From Acidimangrovimonas pyrenivorans (GTDB lineage: Bacteria > Pseudomonadota > Alphaproteobacteria > Rhodobacterales > Rhodobacteraceae), in the NCBI RefSeq assembly GCF_042643245.1, contig NZ_JBHRSK010000016.1, positions 98,839 through 162,838 of the forward strand: DNA of 64,000 bases. The letters run 5' to 3'. This document shows, in pieces, positions 37,930-47,350 of this stretch; position 1 is the first letter of the stretch, and the number at the start of each line of letters is the position of its first letter. Below the pieces are notes generated by a model. It saw only the letters and a program-made list of their open reading frames with translations, searched no databases and was not told where the DNA came from. The position numbers and the translations under genes are program-made.

Positions 37930-38841
37930 ATGTCAGAACCGCGTGAGCTGCGCCTTCACCTCGATGACGAGATGCGCGAACGGGCGCAGGCCGGCGAGCT
38001 GGGCATCGCCAACCGCATCCGCGCGGCTTTCGAATCCCGCGATTTCCGCGTCGAATTCGTCTCTGACTCGGCCGAAAACCGTCTCTCGGCCCTGCCCGGC
38101 ACCGGCTATCACCTGTTTCACCTGCAGGAGGCGATGGGACCGAACACGCTGGTGCTGCGGCTCGCCTATTACTACCCGTTCTGGCGCATCGAGGAGAGCA
38201 ATGCGCGGTGGCAGTTCGATGTCGCCCACGCGACCTTCGATCCCGAAACCATCGACCCGGAGACCGCCCGCGCCTTCGTCGCCCGCCGCCGCCGCAAGCT
38301 GTTCGGCGCCCGCAGGCCGGAGAACAAGGGCTTCATCCTGATCCCGCTCCAGGGCCGGCTGACCGAGCACCGCAGCTTCCAGAGCATGAGCCCGCTCGAC
38401 ATGATCCGGGCGACGCGCGCCGCCGATCCGGAGCGCGAGATCCTGCTGCGCCGCCACCCGGGCGAAAGCTACAGCCGCGAAGAGATGACGGCCCTGCGGC
38501 AGCTGATCGACACCACGCCGGGCGTGCGCCTTGCCACGCGGCCGACCTTGGCGCTGCTGGCCGAGTGCGACTACGTGGTGACGCAGAATTCCTCGGTCGC
38601 GCTGGCCGGCTTCTTCCTCGAGAAGCCCGCCGTGCTTTTCGCCCGGATCGACTTCCACCACATCGTCGCCTCGGTGCCCGAGATCGGCATCGCGGCCGCC
38701 TTTCGCGCCGTCCGGGGCCCGGCCCCGGATTACACCCGCTACCTGTGGTGGTTCCTGCGCGAAACCACCATCGACGCCACCGCCGAGGACGCCGAGACCC
38801 GCATCCTCGCCCGCGCCCGCCGCTTCGGCTGGCCGGTCTGA
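37930..38841 (+). CDS. Capsule polysaccharide export/synthesis-like protein, function unknown
   Basis: A 303-residue cytosolic protein without signal peptide. The second half (FILIPLQGRLTEHRSFQSM, LLRRHPGESYSREE, ECDYVVTQNSSVALAGFFLEKPAVLF) has the pattern seen in capsule-type glycosyltransferases of the KpsS/KpsC group: a histidine-proline pair, then a Asn-Ser-Ser-Val glycine loop that binds a sugar nucleotide. I infer a GT-B-like fold from that; no capsule genes are nearby. The first 100 residues are not recognised. ATG at 37930 has a poor ribosome site. Repeat copy 5 follows 24 bases after the stop. Confidence 0.65.
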   Translation: MSEPRELRLHLDDEMRERAQAGELGIANRIRAAFESRDFRVEFVSDSAENRLSALPGTGYHLFHLQEAMGPNTLVLRLAYYYPFWRIEESNARWQFDVAHATFDPETIDPETARAFVARRRRKLFGARRPENKGFILIPLQGRLTEHRSFQSMSPLDMIRATRAADPEREILLRRHPGESYSREEMTALRQLIDTTPGVRLATRPTLALLAECDYVVTQNSSVALAGFFLEKPAVLFARIDFHHIVASVPEIGIAAAFRAVRGPAPDYTRYLWWFLRETTIDATAEDAETRILARARRFGWPV

Positions 38842-38865
38842 TCCGCCCGGGCCCGACCCGGCCAT

Positions 38866-38911
38866 TTCTTCTTTGCCCAAATACTCACGGCGCAACGCGG
38901 GCCGCAGGCGC
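38866..38911 (-). repeat. 3'-end repeat element, copy 5
   Basis: Read on the minus strand: GCGCCTGCGGCCCGCGTTGCG, then CGTGAGTATTTGGGCAAAGAAGAA. Unlike copies 1, 2 and 4 it does not start at a stop codon but lies beyond the trxA terminator, between two convergent genes. Confidence 0.6.
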
Positions 38912-38915
38912 AACG

Positions 38916-38944
38916 AAAAAGGGGGGCGCGACGCACCCCCCTTT
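38916..38944 (-). terminator. Rho-independent terminator of trxA (probably two-way)
   Basis: AAAGGGGGG and CCCCCCTTT form a nine-base stem around a GC-rich loop. On the minus strand it is followed by a T run, so it ends the trxA transcript; the plus strand also has Ts after the stem. Confidence 0.75.
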
Positions 38945-38964
38945 CGATAGTCCGGCGAAACCGC

Positions 38965-39285
38965 TCAGATTTCGCTGTCGATCCAGTTCTTCAGCGCCGC
39001 TTTCGGCGCCGCGCCGATCTTGTTCGAGACGACCTGGCCGTCCTTGAACAGGAACAGCGCCGGGATGCCGCGCACGCCCAGCTGGGCCGGCGAATCCGGG
39101 TTGTTGTCGACGTCGACCTTCACGATCTTCACCTTGCCGTCATACTCGGCCGAAAGCTCTTCCAGGGCCGGGCCGATCTGCTTGCACGGGCCGCACCATT
39201 CGGCCCAGAAATCGACGATGACGGGGATGTCGGACTTGCGCACTTCCTCGTCGAAAGTCGCATCGGTGACGGGAACGGTTGCCAT
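38965..39285 (-). CDS. trxA: Thioredoxin
   Basis: A 106-residue thioredoxin, the general cytosolic disulfide reductant kept reduced by thioredoxin reductase. The active site WCGPC has cysteines at 31 and 34; the buried aspartate region VDFWAEW and the cis-proline GIPAL are in place. ATG at 39285 has AGGAG eight bases upstream. It is the last gene of the long minus-strand series that includes addB and addA, 35 bases downstream of addA, and is closed by the hairpin at 38916-38944. Confidence 0.97.
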   Translation of the reverse strand: MATVPVTDATFDEEVRKSDIPVIVDFWAEWCGPCKQIGPALEELSAEYDGKVKIVKVDVDNNPDSPAQLGVRGIPALFLFKDGQVVSNKIGAAPKAALKNWIDSEI

Positions 39286-39320
39286 GCTCGGTTCTCCTGG
39301 AAAAAGGGTTGGCCAAGAAC

Positions 39321-42300
39321 CTATGGCCGCCCCCCTGCCCCGTCAAGGGAACCCGATGCCGCAAGCCCGGCCGCGTCCAGCGCCGCCCGCACCAATGCCT
39401 GCGGAAGCGGCATCAGCCGCCCGGTGCGGGTCCACAGGATCGCGGTCTCGATCTGCCGCCCGGGCCACAGCTGCTCCAGCGCCGCGGCATAGGCGCCCAT
39501 CTGGCGCAGGATGCCGGCGGGCACCTGTTCCGGCCGCTCCGGGATCAGCGCGTTCGACTTGTAGTCGACGGCCAGCACGCGGTCGTCTTCGATCAGCAGC
39601 CGGTCGATCGTGCCCAGCATCCGTCGGCCGGCCAGATCGGCGGTGATGTCGACCTCGGCCAGCGTGCCGGTGGCGAAGAGCGGGGCGAGGTCGGGCGCCT
39701 CGAGAACCGTGCGCGCCTCGATGAGCAGTTCGGCGATCTCCCCGGCGGCTGCGGGTTCTTCGCCGCTGACCAGCAAATCTGCCGCCATCTCCGGCCACTT
39801 GTCGCGCGGCCAGAGCGGCAGGTGCTCGAGCAGAAGGTGGAGCCGCCGCCCCCGCCGCTTGGCCTCCTCCTCCGACAGCCCGGCGCCTTCGCCGGGCAGC
39901 ACCTTGGCGCCGCCGAGATCCGAGGGCGACAGGGGCCGCGCCGGCTCCTCGGCCACGGGCGCATGCCGCCGCGCCCAGTCGGCCAGCACCGGCGCCGGCG
40001 CCTCGGCCTCCGGCGCCGCGCCCGGCGCGTCGGCGGGCCAGTCGCCATGCTCCAATCGCTGGATCGGGCCGAATCCCGCAGGAACAGTGACGCTTTTCAG
40101 CGTCGCCCCGACCTGCTCCATCCCCTGCCTGATCCGCGCAAACCAGGCGCTGTCCTTCTCGACCTCGCCGGCGGCGCAGGTGATCAGCCAGCATTCCGCC
40201 CGGGTCAGCGCGACATAGAGCAGGCGCAGGTTCTCCTCTTCCTGACGTGCCCGCTGTTCCTCGCGGGCGGCGGCGATGGCCGGCGGGCTGGCATCGGCCG
40301 GGGTCTTCCACGCCACTGCCCCCTGCCCGACCTCGACCAGCGCGTCGCGCTGCTGGATCCGGCGTTCGGCGGTGTCGGGCAGGATGACGATCGGGGCCTC
40401 GAGCCCCTTGGCGCCATGCACCGTCATCACCCGGATCCGGTTGCCGGCGCTGTCGGGCTGGCGCTTGACCTCGACATCGTCGGCCTCGAGCCAGCCGAGG
40501 AACCCGGTCAGGCTGGGCACGTCGAGCCGTTCGTAGCTCAGCGCCTGGCCGAGCAGCTCGTCGATCCCGTCCTCGGCCTCGGGGCCGAGCCGGGCCAGCA
40601 GCCGGGCGCGGCCGTGGTGGCGGGTCAGGATGCGCTCGATCAGCTCGAAGGGGCGCAGGAAATCGGCATGGTCGCGCAGGTCGGCGATCGTCTCCATCTC
40701 GGCCGGGAAGTCCCCGGCCCGCTCGCGCAGCGCCTCCCACAGGAACTTCTGGCTGCGCCCGGCCGAGAGCCGGTAAAGCTGGGCCTCGCTCCAGCCGAAC
40801 AGCGGCGAGCGCAGGGCGGCGGCCAGCGACAGGCTGTCCTCGGGCGTCGCCAGGAAGGCCAGCAACGCCCGCAGGTCGCGCACCGCCAGCTCGCCGCCCA
40901 GCTTGAGCCGGTCGGCCCCGGCAATCGGCAGGCCGGCGGCCTTGCAGGCGCGGATGATCTCGTGGAACAGGGTCGAACGGCGCTGCACCAGGATCAGGAA
41001 ATCCCCCGCCTTCACCGGCCGCGGCCCGTTGTCGGTGGGGATTTGCACTCCGGCCCCGGTCATCCGCTTGATCTCGCCGGCGATGCGGGCGGCCAGCCTT
41101 GCGGTGTGGTGCTGGTCGCTGACCAGGTCGACCGGGTCGAACCACTCGCCGCTGTCCGGATCCGCCACTGCCTCGATCGGCGGCCACAGGTCGACGCGGC
41201 CCGGCATGTTGCGCTTGAAGGCGAGGTGTTTGACATCGCCCCCCAGGCCGGCCGCGCGGCGTTCGTCGAAGGTCATGTCGACCAGCCGCAGCACGGCAGC
41301 GGAAGAGCGGAAGGAATACTCGAGCGTCAGCGGCTGCAGCTTCACCTGCACCCCGGCGAGGCGCCTCTCGAACTCGGCATGCATCCGGTCGAAGGCGCGC
41401 AGGTCGGCGCCCTGGAAGGAGTAGATCGACTGTTTCTTGTCGCCAACGACGAAGATCGTGCGGTTGACCTGCCGCGCGCCGCGCCCGGCGGTGAATTCCT
41501 GGGTCAGATGCTCGATGACGCGCCACTGCTCGGGGCTGGTGTCCTGCGCCTCGTCGACAAGGATGTGGTCGATGCCGCCGTCGAGCCGGAACAGCACCCA
41601 TTGCGCGACCGACGGATCGGTCAGCAGCCCGCGCGCCTTGACGATCAGGTCGTCGAAATCGAGCCAGCCGCGCGCCGCTTTCCGCCTCTCGTATTCGGGC
41701 AGGAAGACCCCGGCGAAGCGGTGCAGGGCGTGGGTGCGCTCCGCCGCCAACAGTGCGATCCGGCGCGGCCGCGCCGCCTCGACCCGGCGCATCAGCTCCT
41801 CGAGCCGGTTCAGGAGAGGGCCAAGGGCCTCGCGCGTCGCCTTGGTCGGGAACTTGCCCAGCTTGGCGGTGAAGGGTTCCTTGGCCGAGGGCCCCGTCAG
41901 CAAGATGTTTTCGAGAAGCGCGAGATCGGTCGGATTCGGCAGTGCCAGAGACAGATCCGAAAGCTTCTCGGCACTCTTCACGTCACTGCTGCTCCCGCCG
42001 CGCAACGTGGTGACGACCTGCGGCAGCCACGCCTCCTCGCCGCCCAGGAAGACCTCGGCCAGCAGTGTCGCGAAGCTGTCGCCGGCAGACAGCCCGAACA
42101 GCTCCCAGATCGCATCGCGGCTCAGCGGCGGGTCGAAGTTGGCGCGGTGACGGCAGAGTTCGGCGCTCAGGCCCGAGAAATCCTCGTCGGTCAGCAATCT
42201 CGCAACGCCGTCGACCTCCTCTCGCGCGGTTTCGGCCAGATGGTCGATGACCTCCTCGCGCAGCAGCGTCGCGCGGCGGTCGTCCATCTCGGCGAAGCCC

Positions 42301-42728
42301 GGCGTCACCCCGGCCTCGAGCGGGAAGCGGCGCAAGAGCGAGGCGCAGAACGAGTGGATGGTCTGGATCTTCAGCCCGCCCGGCGTCTCGATGGCGCGGG
42401 CGAACAGGCGGCGGGCCCGCGCCAGCCGCTCTGCGTCCACCGCGTCTTCGACGCCGAGATTGGCAAGCTGCTTCCGCAGCTCGTCCTCCTCCAGCATCGC
42501 CCATTCGCCCAGCCGCTTGAACAGCCGGTTCTGCATCTCGCTCGCCGCCGCCTTGGTATAGGTCAGGCAGAGGATGTGCTGCGGTTCGACCCTATCGAGC
42601 AGCAGCCTTGCGACGCGGTCGGTCAGCACCCGGGTCTTGCCCGAGCCGGCATTGGCCGACAGCCAGGTCGAGGCGGCGGGATCGGCGGCCTGGACCTGGC
42701 GCTCGGTGGCGTCGTTGCGCGGGCTCAT
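39321..42728 (-). CDS. addA: Double-strand break repair helicase AddA
   Basis: AddA is the UvrD-like helicase and nuclease subunit of the AddAB complex, the alphaproteobacterial counterpart of RecBCD that resects double-strand ends. The 1135-residue protein has Walker A NAGSGKTRV at about 26-34, Walker B ILVDEAQDTSPEQW, the VVGDKKQSIYSFQGAD motif, LRLLYVALTRAE near motif VI, and a C-terminal nuclease domain with LAVDYKSN. ATG at 42728 overlaps the addB stop (ATGA). Only frame-internal motifs were used; the antisense frame of similar length is a GC shadow. Confidence 0.95.
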   Translation of the reverse strand: MSPRNDATERQVQAADPAASTWLSANAGSGKTRVLTDRVARLLLDRVEPQHILCLTYTKAAASEMQNRLFKRLGEWAMLEEDELRKQLANLGVEDAVDAERLARARRLFARAIETPGGLKIQTIHSFCASLLRRFPLEAGVTPGFAEMDDRRATLLREEVIDHLAETAREEVDGVARLLTDEDFSGLSAELCRHRANFDPPLSRDAIWELFGLSAGDSFATLLAEVFLGGEEAWLPQVVTTLRGGSSSDVKSAEKLSDLSLALPNPTDLALLENILLTGPSAKEPFTAKLGKFPTKATREALGPLLNRLEELMRRVEAARPRRIALLAAERTHALHRFAGVFLPEYERRKAARGWLDFDDLIVKARGLLTDPSVAQWVLFRLDGGIDHILVDEAQDTSPEQWRVIEHLTQEFTAGRGARQVNRTIFVVGDKKQSIYSFQGADLRAFDRMHAEFERRLAGVQVKLQPLTLEYSFRSSAAVLRLVDMTFDERRAAGLGGDVKHLAFKRNMPGRVDLWPPIEAVADPDSGEWFDPVDLVSDQHHTARLAARIAGEIKRMTGAGVQIPTDNGPRPVKAGDFLILVQRRSTLFHEIIRACKAAGLPIAGADRLKLGGELAVRDLRALLAFLATPEDSLSLAAALRSPLFGWSEAQLYRLSAGRSQKFLWEALRERAGDFPAEMETIADLRDHADFLRPFELIERILTRHHGRARLLARLGPEAEDGIDELLGQALSYERLDVPSLTGFLGWLEADDVEVKRQPDSAGNRIRVMTVHGAKGLEAPIVILPDTAERRIQQRDALVEVGQGAVAWKTPADASPPAIAAAREEQRARQEEENLRLLYVALTRAECWLITCAAGEVEKDSAWFARIRQGMEQVGATLKSVTVPAGFGPIQRLEHGDWPADAPGAAPEAEAPAPVLADWARRHAPVAEEPARPLSPSDLGGAKVLPGEGAGLSEEEAKRRGRRLHLLLEHLPLWPRDKWPEMAADLLVSGEEPAAAGEIAELLIEARTVLEAPDLAPLFATGTLAEVDITADLAGRRMLGTIDRLLIEDDRVLAVDYKSNALIPERPEQVPAGILRQMGAYAAALEQLWPGRQIETAILWTRTGRLMPLPQALVRAALDAAGLAASGSLDGAGGRP

Positions 42729-45661
42729 CCGACGTCCTCCGGCCGGGGCGTGTCGCTCATCTCCCATTCGCCGTAGCGGGCGAGGTGGTCGTAATCGCCG
42801 GGAAACCGGTCCTCGAACACCGCCCGGCGCGAGGGGTAGCCGCGGCCGGGCTGCTGATAGGCGGCGATCAGCCGTTCGAGCCCCTCCCAGACCTTCGCCG
42901 TCACCTCGGGCGTGATCTCGGTCACCTCCTCCTTCGGGTTGGTGCCGAGGCCGATATAGGTGATCCGGGCGACGTCATGCGGGCCGAGATCGGTGAACCC
43001 GCCTTTTTCCGCCATCGCCGCTTCGAGCAGGAGTTGCTTGTCGAACTGCTCCTGCTGCTTCTTGGTCGGCGGGCTGCCGGTCTTGTAGTCGAGGATATGC
43101 AGCCGGTCGTCGGCCAGAAGGTCGATGCGGTCGGGCTTGGCCGTTAGGGTGAACGGCGCGTTTTCCAGTGTGACAGAGCCTTTTTTCTCGGTCAGCACCG
43201 GGGTGCCCTCGCGCGCGGCCTCGCGCGACAGGAACCAGTCGGCGGCGCGTTCCAGCCTGGCGCGCCACATCCGCCGGGCGGCGGGCCAGGGGGTGTGCTC
43301 GGCCAGCACGGCATCGGTGATCGCCATCAGCCTTGCATGGGCTTCGGCCAGGGTCTCGGCCGGGTCGCGTTGCTGCACGTAGCGTTCGAAGATCAGGTGC
43401 AGGATCGAGCCGCGCAGGCGGGCGTCGGGCGCCTGGCGCAGCGGGTCGAGCGGCTTCAGCTTGAGGATATAGCGGGCGTAGATCGCGTAAGGGTCGCGGA
43501 TCAGGGTGCGGATGCCCGTCACCGCCAGTTCCTTCGGCCGCATGGCGACCGGCGGCCGCGGCGCCGGTCGGTGGGCCGGCTCGGTCGGCGCGCCGGGGTC
43601 TTCCAGCGCCACCGCCTGGTCGAGCCAGTAGCGGCCGCGCTCCCGCATCGCCGCCAGCGCCGCGACGCCGCCTTGCCCGGGCAGCCCGCCCAGCAGGTTG
43701 GTCAGCCGGTTGAGCCAGCGCGAGGGCACGGTTTCGGCCTCGGCGTCGCGCTGGGCCCGGGTGATCACCACCTCGGGCGCGGCCATGGCGATCTGGTAGT
43801 CATGGGCGGAAAGGCCGATCTGGCGCTCGGGCAGCAGCAGCCCGGCCTCCTTGCGCATCTGGCGGCTGAGCCAGGGGTCGGGCGCGGGCAGGGCGGGCCA
43901 TATTCCGTCATTCATGCCGCCGAGGATCACCAGCTCGGCCCCCTGCTCGCGTGCTTCGCGCGGGCCGAGGATGGAGATGAAGGGGTGTGGCTGCACCGTC
44001 TCGCGCACCTCGCGGCGCTCGAGGATGGCGGTGAAGAGGTCGGTGTAATCGCCCGGGGTCAGCGCGCCGCCATGCCCGGCTTCGCGCCCCAACTCCTCCA
44101 TCGCCGCCAGCGCCGCCGCCCCGGCCTCCTTGCGCCACAGTTCGCCCGGGTCCGTGGCGCCGGGCCCGCCGGCCAGGGCTTCGGTGAGTTGCCGGTGATG
44201 GGGGACGTGATCGGCAAGCGGCCGGGTGCCGACAGCGTCGAGCCCGTCGAGAAGGTCGCCCAGCCAGCGCGCCCAATCTTCGACGCCCTCTTCCTTGCGG
44301 GTTTCGGCCCAGCGCAGCAGGTCGGCACCGGTCGGGAAGGCCGGGCCGTCGCGGCGCAGGCGCAGTTCCAGCTCGCGCGTCCACAGCAGGTGGTTGCCGC
44401 GCGACGTCCCGCCGGTGTTGCACAGCGGATGCTTGAGCAGGATCAGCAGGTCCTCGGCGGTGATCTGGCGGCCGAACAGCCCGGCGACATGGCGCAGGAA
44501 GCGGCCGGGCGGCGACAGGGCCAGCGGCCGGCCGGCGCTGTCATCGGGCAGGATGCCCCAGCGGTCGAGCGCCGCCGTCACCTGCCGCGTCAGCAACCGG
44601 TCGGGGCTGATCAGGCAGGCCCGGGTGCCCTGCTCCGCCGCCTTGCGTAGCCGCAGCGCGATCGCCAGCGCCTCGGCCCGGGGCGAGGGCGCCTCGATCA
44701 GGGTCATCGCCCCTGTCGCCGCGTCCAGCCCGGTCAGCTCGCGGCCCTCGGTCATCCACTGATCGGTGACCGGGGCCGGGCGCAGCGACAGCGAAACGAG
44801 GCCGTTGCGGGCCGCGCTGGGCGCCCGATCGTCGCTCCAATGCGTCACTGTTCCAGCGGAAACGCCCAGTTGTTCCATCAGCCGGCGGTAGCGGTATTGG
44901 GGATGGTCCTCGGCCGTCATCATGTCGTGCAGCCCGTCCCAGACCCGCTGCGGCATGTCGAAATCGAAGCCCGGCAGGATCAGCGCCCCCTGCGGCAGCC
45001 CGGCAACGGCGCGCATGAACAGCGCCGTCGTCCCGCGCGAGCCGGTGGAGCCGGCGACGATGACGGGATGGTCGGGCGGGGTTTCCTGCCAGCGTGCCAC
45101 CATCGCCTCGGCGGTGCGGCGGCGCAGGGCCTCGGCATCCGGCGGGGCGTCGGCCTCGAAATACTGCGCGACGATGGACAGGAACTTGAGGCTGCGCTCC
45201 CAATGCTGCGAATGCTCGGCGATGTCGATCCCGGCCAGCGCCTCGGGCCCGACGCCCTCGCCCTGCATCTCGTCCATCACCCCGGCCAGGCTGTCGGCCA
45301 GGTCGTAGATCGCCGAGCGTGGCGCCAGCCCCGGTTCGCGGCGCAGCAGTTCGGCGACGAGCTGGGTCAGTTCGAGGCGCCGGCGCAGCGGCGGCACCGG
45401 CGCGGGCAGGCCGGGCAGGCTCATGTCCTGCGCCAAGTCGGTGACGAGGCGGATGCGCGGCAGCAGCGCGGCGCCCTGCTCGGCGAAGATCTCGCGGATC
45501 CGGCGCTGCATCCGGCGGGTGTTGACGTAGAGCACGACCCGGGCCAGCGCCTCGGGCGGCTGGCCGGCCATGCGGGTGCGCAGCCCGGCGACGAAGGCGC
45601 GCGGGAAATCGGCGCCGGGGGGCAGGGCGAAGAGCCGCGGGGTTTCGGAGGGGTCAAACAT
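42725..45661 (-). CDS. addB: Double-strand break repair protein AddB
   Basis: AddB is the second subunit of AddAB. The 978-residue protein is an inactivated UvrD-like helicase (no Walker A at the N-terminus) with a C-terminal RecB-type nuclease domain, ILDYKTGSPPTKKQQ, near residue 880. In Bacillus AddB four cysteines around this domain hold an iron-sulfur cluster. Here none of the last 300 residues is a cysteine, and the first ligand position reads DPYAIY, so the cluster is absent, as appears usual in alphaproteobacteria. ATG at 45661 overlaps murU by eight bases and follows a GAGG site. Confidence 0.93.
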   Translation of the reverse strand: MFDPSETPRLFALPPGADFPRAFVAGLRTRMAGQPPEALARVVLYVNTRRMQRRIREIFAEQGAALLPRIRLVTDLAQDMSLPGLPAPVPPLRRRLELTQLVAELLRREPGLAPRSAIYDLADSLAGVMDEMQGEGVGPEALAGIDIAEHSQHWERSLKFLSIVAQYFEADAPPDAEALRRRTAEAMVARWQETPPDHPVIVAGSTGSRGTTALFMRAVAGLPQGALILPGFDFDMPQRVWDGLHDMMTAEDHPQYRYRRLMEQLGVSAGTVTHWSDDRAPSAARNGLVSLSLRPAPVTDQWMTEGRELTGLDAATGAMTLIEAPSPRAEALAIALRLRKAAEQGTRACLISPDRLLTRQVTAALDRWGILPDDSAGRPLALSPPGRFLRHVAGLFGRQITAEDLLILLKHPLCNTGGTSRGNHLLWTRELELRLRRDGPAFPTGADLLRWAETRKEEGVEDWARWLGDLLDGLDAVGTRPLADHVPHHRQLTEALAGGPGATDPGELWRKEAGAAALAAMEELGREAGHGGALTPGDYTDLFTAILERREVRETVQPHPFISILGPREAREQGAELVILGGMNDGIWPALPAPDPWLSRQMRKEAGLLLPERQIGLSAHDYQIAMAAPEVVITRAQRDAEAETVPSRWLNRLTNLLGGLPGQGGVAALAAMRERGRYWLDQAVALEDPGAPTEPAHRPAPRPPVAMRPKELAVTGIRTLIRDPYAIYARYILKLKPLDPLRQAPDARLRGSILHLIFERYVQQRDPAETLAEAHARLMAITDAVLAEHTPWPAARRMWRARLERAADWFLSREAAREGTPVLTEKKGSVTLENAPFTLTAKPDRIDLLADDRLHILDYKTGSPPTKKQQEQFDKQLLLEAAMAEKGGFTDLGPHDVARITYIGLGTNPKEEVTEITPEVTAKVWEGLERLIAAYQQPGRGYPSRRAVFEDRFPGDYDHLARYGEWEMSDTPRPEDVG

Positions 45662-46358
45662 GGTCTGCCTCGCGCAGCATCGCCTCGGCCTCGGCGATGC
45701 CCTCGGGCCGGCCGACATCGCACCAGAAACCGTCATGAATCACGCCGAAAAGCCGTCCGGCCGCCGCGATCCGGTCCCACAGCAGGTTGAGCGAGAAGAC
45801 CTCTGCGTCAATGCCGGCCAGCCCGTCGGGCCGCAGGATCTGGGCGCCGACATAGATCATCGGCCCGCCACGATGCAGCCGGCCCTCGGCATCGAGGCTG
45901 AAATCGCCGCCGCCGACCCGGCCGCGCGCCGCCCCGGGCGACACCAGCAGCAGCAGTGCATCCATCCGCGCGGGATCCCAGGCGGCGCGGAGCTGGGCGA
46001 GGGGGTTCGACCCGGTCCAGACGGCGTCGGAGTTCAGGGTGAAGACCGGGCCGGGGCCGAGCAGGGGCAGGGCGGCCCGCAGCCCGCCGCCGGTTTCCAG
46101 CAGCTCCGGCTCATGCGACAGCGCCAGCTCCCGCCCCGCCAGATGGGCGGCGAGCTGGTCGGCGAAATAGTGGGTGTTAACCACGGTGCGGGCGATCCCG
46201 GCGCCGCTCACCAGATCAAGCGCATGGTCGATCAGCGGCCGCCCGGCGACTTCGATCAGCGGTTTCGGCCGGTCGGCGGTCAGCGCGCCCATCCGCGTGC
46301 CGCGCCCGGCGGCGAAGAGCATCAGGGCCTCGGGCCCGCGCGGCATCAGGTCGGGCAT
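45654..46358 (-). CDS. murU: N-acetylmuramate-1-phosphate uridylyltransferase-like nucleotidyltransferase
   Basis: A 234-residue sugar-1-phosphate nucleotidyltransferase with the pyrophosphorylase signature AAGRGTRMGALTADRPKPLIEV at about 16-37 (listed here by its two ends) and LNSDAVW metal-binding aspartate. Next to an AmgK-type kinase gene it is best read as MurU, which makes UDP-MurNAc during peptidoglycan recycling and bypasses fosfomycin-sensitive MurA. The start may be ATG 46358 or 46346; both overlap amgK. It overlaps addB by eight bases. Function rests on family and neighbour. Confidence 0.85.
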   Translation of the reverse strand: MPDLMPRGPEALMLFAAGRGTRMGALTADRPKPLIEVAGRPLIDHALDLVSGAGIARTVVNTHYFADQLAAHLAGRELALSHEPELLETGGGLRAALPLLGPGPVFTLNSDAVWTGSNPLAQLRAAWDPARMDALLLLVSPGAARGRVGGGDFSLDAEGRLHRGGPMIYVGAQILRPDGLAGIDAEVFSLNLLWDRIAAAGRLFGVIHDGFWCDVGRPEGIAEAEAMLREADHV

Positions 46359-47350
46359 CTGTCGGCGATCCCTTGCAGAGCCTCGGGCGTCGGTTCGGGC
46401 ACGGTTTGCGCCACCAGCTCGGCCAGCTCGGCCAGCTCGGGATGGGCGAGGTTGCGCTGGACGTAGCCCCAGACCCGCGGGATCATCGACAGGTAGCGCG
46501 TCTTGCCGTCGCGCAGCGCCAGCCGCGCGAAAATGCCGACGATGCGCAGGTTGCGCTGGGCGCCCTGAGCGGCATAGGCGGCCTGGAACGGCTCCAGATC
46601 GCGCTTGGTGAAGCCGGTGAAGCGCCAGATCATCGCCTCCTCGGTCTCTTCGGAGACGTCGCGGCGGGCGTCCTGCAGAAGCGAGACGAGGTCGTAGGCC
46701 GGGTGGCCCATGCAGGCGAGTTCGAAATCGAGCAGCCCGACCTTCTCGATCCCGTCGCGCTGCGGCAGCCAGATCAGGTTCTCGGCGTGGTAGTCGCGCA
46801 AAAGCATCACGTCGGCCCCGGGCGCCAGCCGGGCAAGGGCCGCGGTCATCGCGGATTGCAGCGGGGCCGGGTCCTGCGCCGTGCCGGTGACCGTCGCGGC
46901 ATAGAATTCGGCAATCGGAGAGACGGCTTCGCCCATCTTCGCGCTGTCATAGACCGGCAGGCCGGCCGGGGCCGGCTGCGATTGCAGGAAGCCGATCAGG
47001 TCGGTGGCGGCGGAATAGAGCGGGTATTCGCGGGCCGGGAAACGCTCGATGATCCGGGCATAGATGTCGTCGCCCAGATCCTCGACCAGCAGTAAGCCAT
47101 TGCCGATATCCTCGGCCAGGATGCGCGGCGCCGACAGCTCGAGCGTCCGCAGATGGCGGGCGATGCGGGCGAAGGCGCCGACATCGACGCCGCCCTCCGG
47201 CGGGGCATCCATCAGCACCGCGGTCTTGTCGCCGCGGGTCAGCCGGTCATAGCTGCGGGCCGAGGCGTCGCCGGCCAGGAAGGCGCGGGCGGCGTCGCCC
47301 CAGCCGGCGGCCTCCAGGAAGGCGGCGGAAAGCGCGGCGCGGTCAGGCAT
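46346..47350 (-). CDS. amgK: Sugar kinase of the aminoglycoside phosphotransferase fold (AmgK-like)
   Basis: AmgK phosphorylates the anomeric hydroxyl of MurNAc and GlcNAc in cell-wall recycling. The 334-residue protein has the APH fold: LLVEDLGDD hinge region, the catalytic loop LLRDYHAENL with an aspartate and asparagine, and the metal-binding LLDFELACMG. A short Ala-Glu-Leu triple repeat near the C-terminus comes from a nine-base repeat in the DNA at 46416-46440. ATG at 47350 overlaps tsaE by eight bases. The tsaE-amgK-murU order is common in alphaproteobacteria. Confidence 0.88.
   Translation of the reverse strand: MPDRAALSAAFLEAAGWGDAARAFLAGDASARSYDRLTRGDKTAVLMDAPPEGGVDVGAFARIARHLRTLELSAPRILAEDIGNGLLLVEDLGDDIYARIIERFPAREYPLYSAATDLIGFLQSQPAPAGLPVYDSAKMGEAVSPIAEFYAATVTGTAQDPAPLQSAMTAALARLAPGADVMLLRDYHAENLIWLPQRDGIEKVGLLDFELACMGHPAYDLVSLLQDARRDVSEETEEAMIWRFTGFTKRDLEPFQAAYAAQGAQRNLRIVGIFARLALRDGKTRYLSMIPRVWGYVQRNLAHPELAELAELVAQTVPEPTPEALQGIADRCPT

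Noticed and set aside
39279..42776. A 1165-codon open frame opposite addA
   Set aside because: Antisense shadow of a well-supported helicase gene; composition is low-complexity and no domain is visible. The same holds for long frames opposite mutS, addB, ahcY and hemY.
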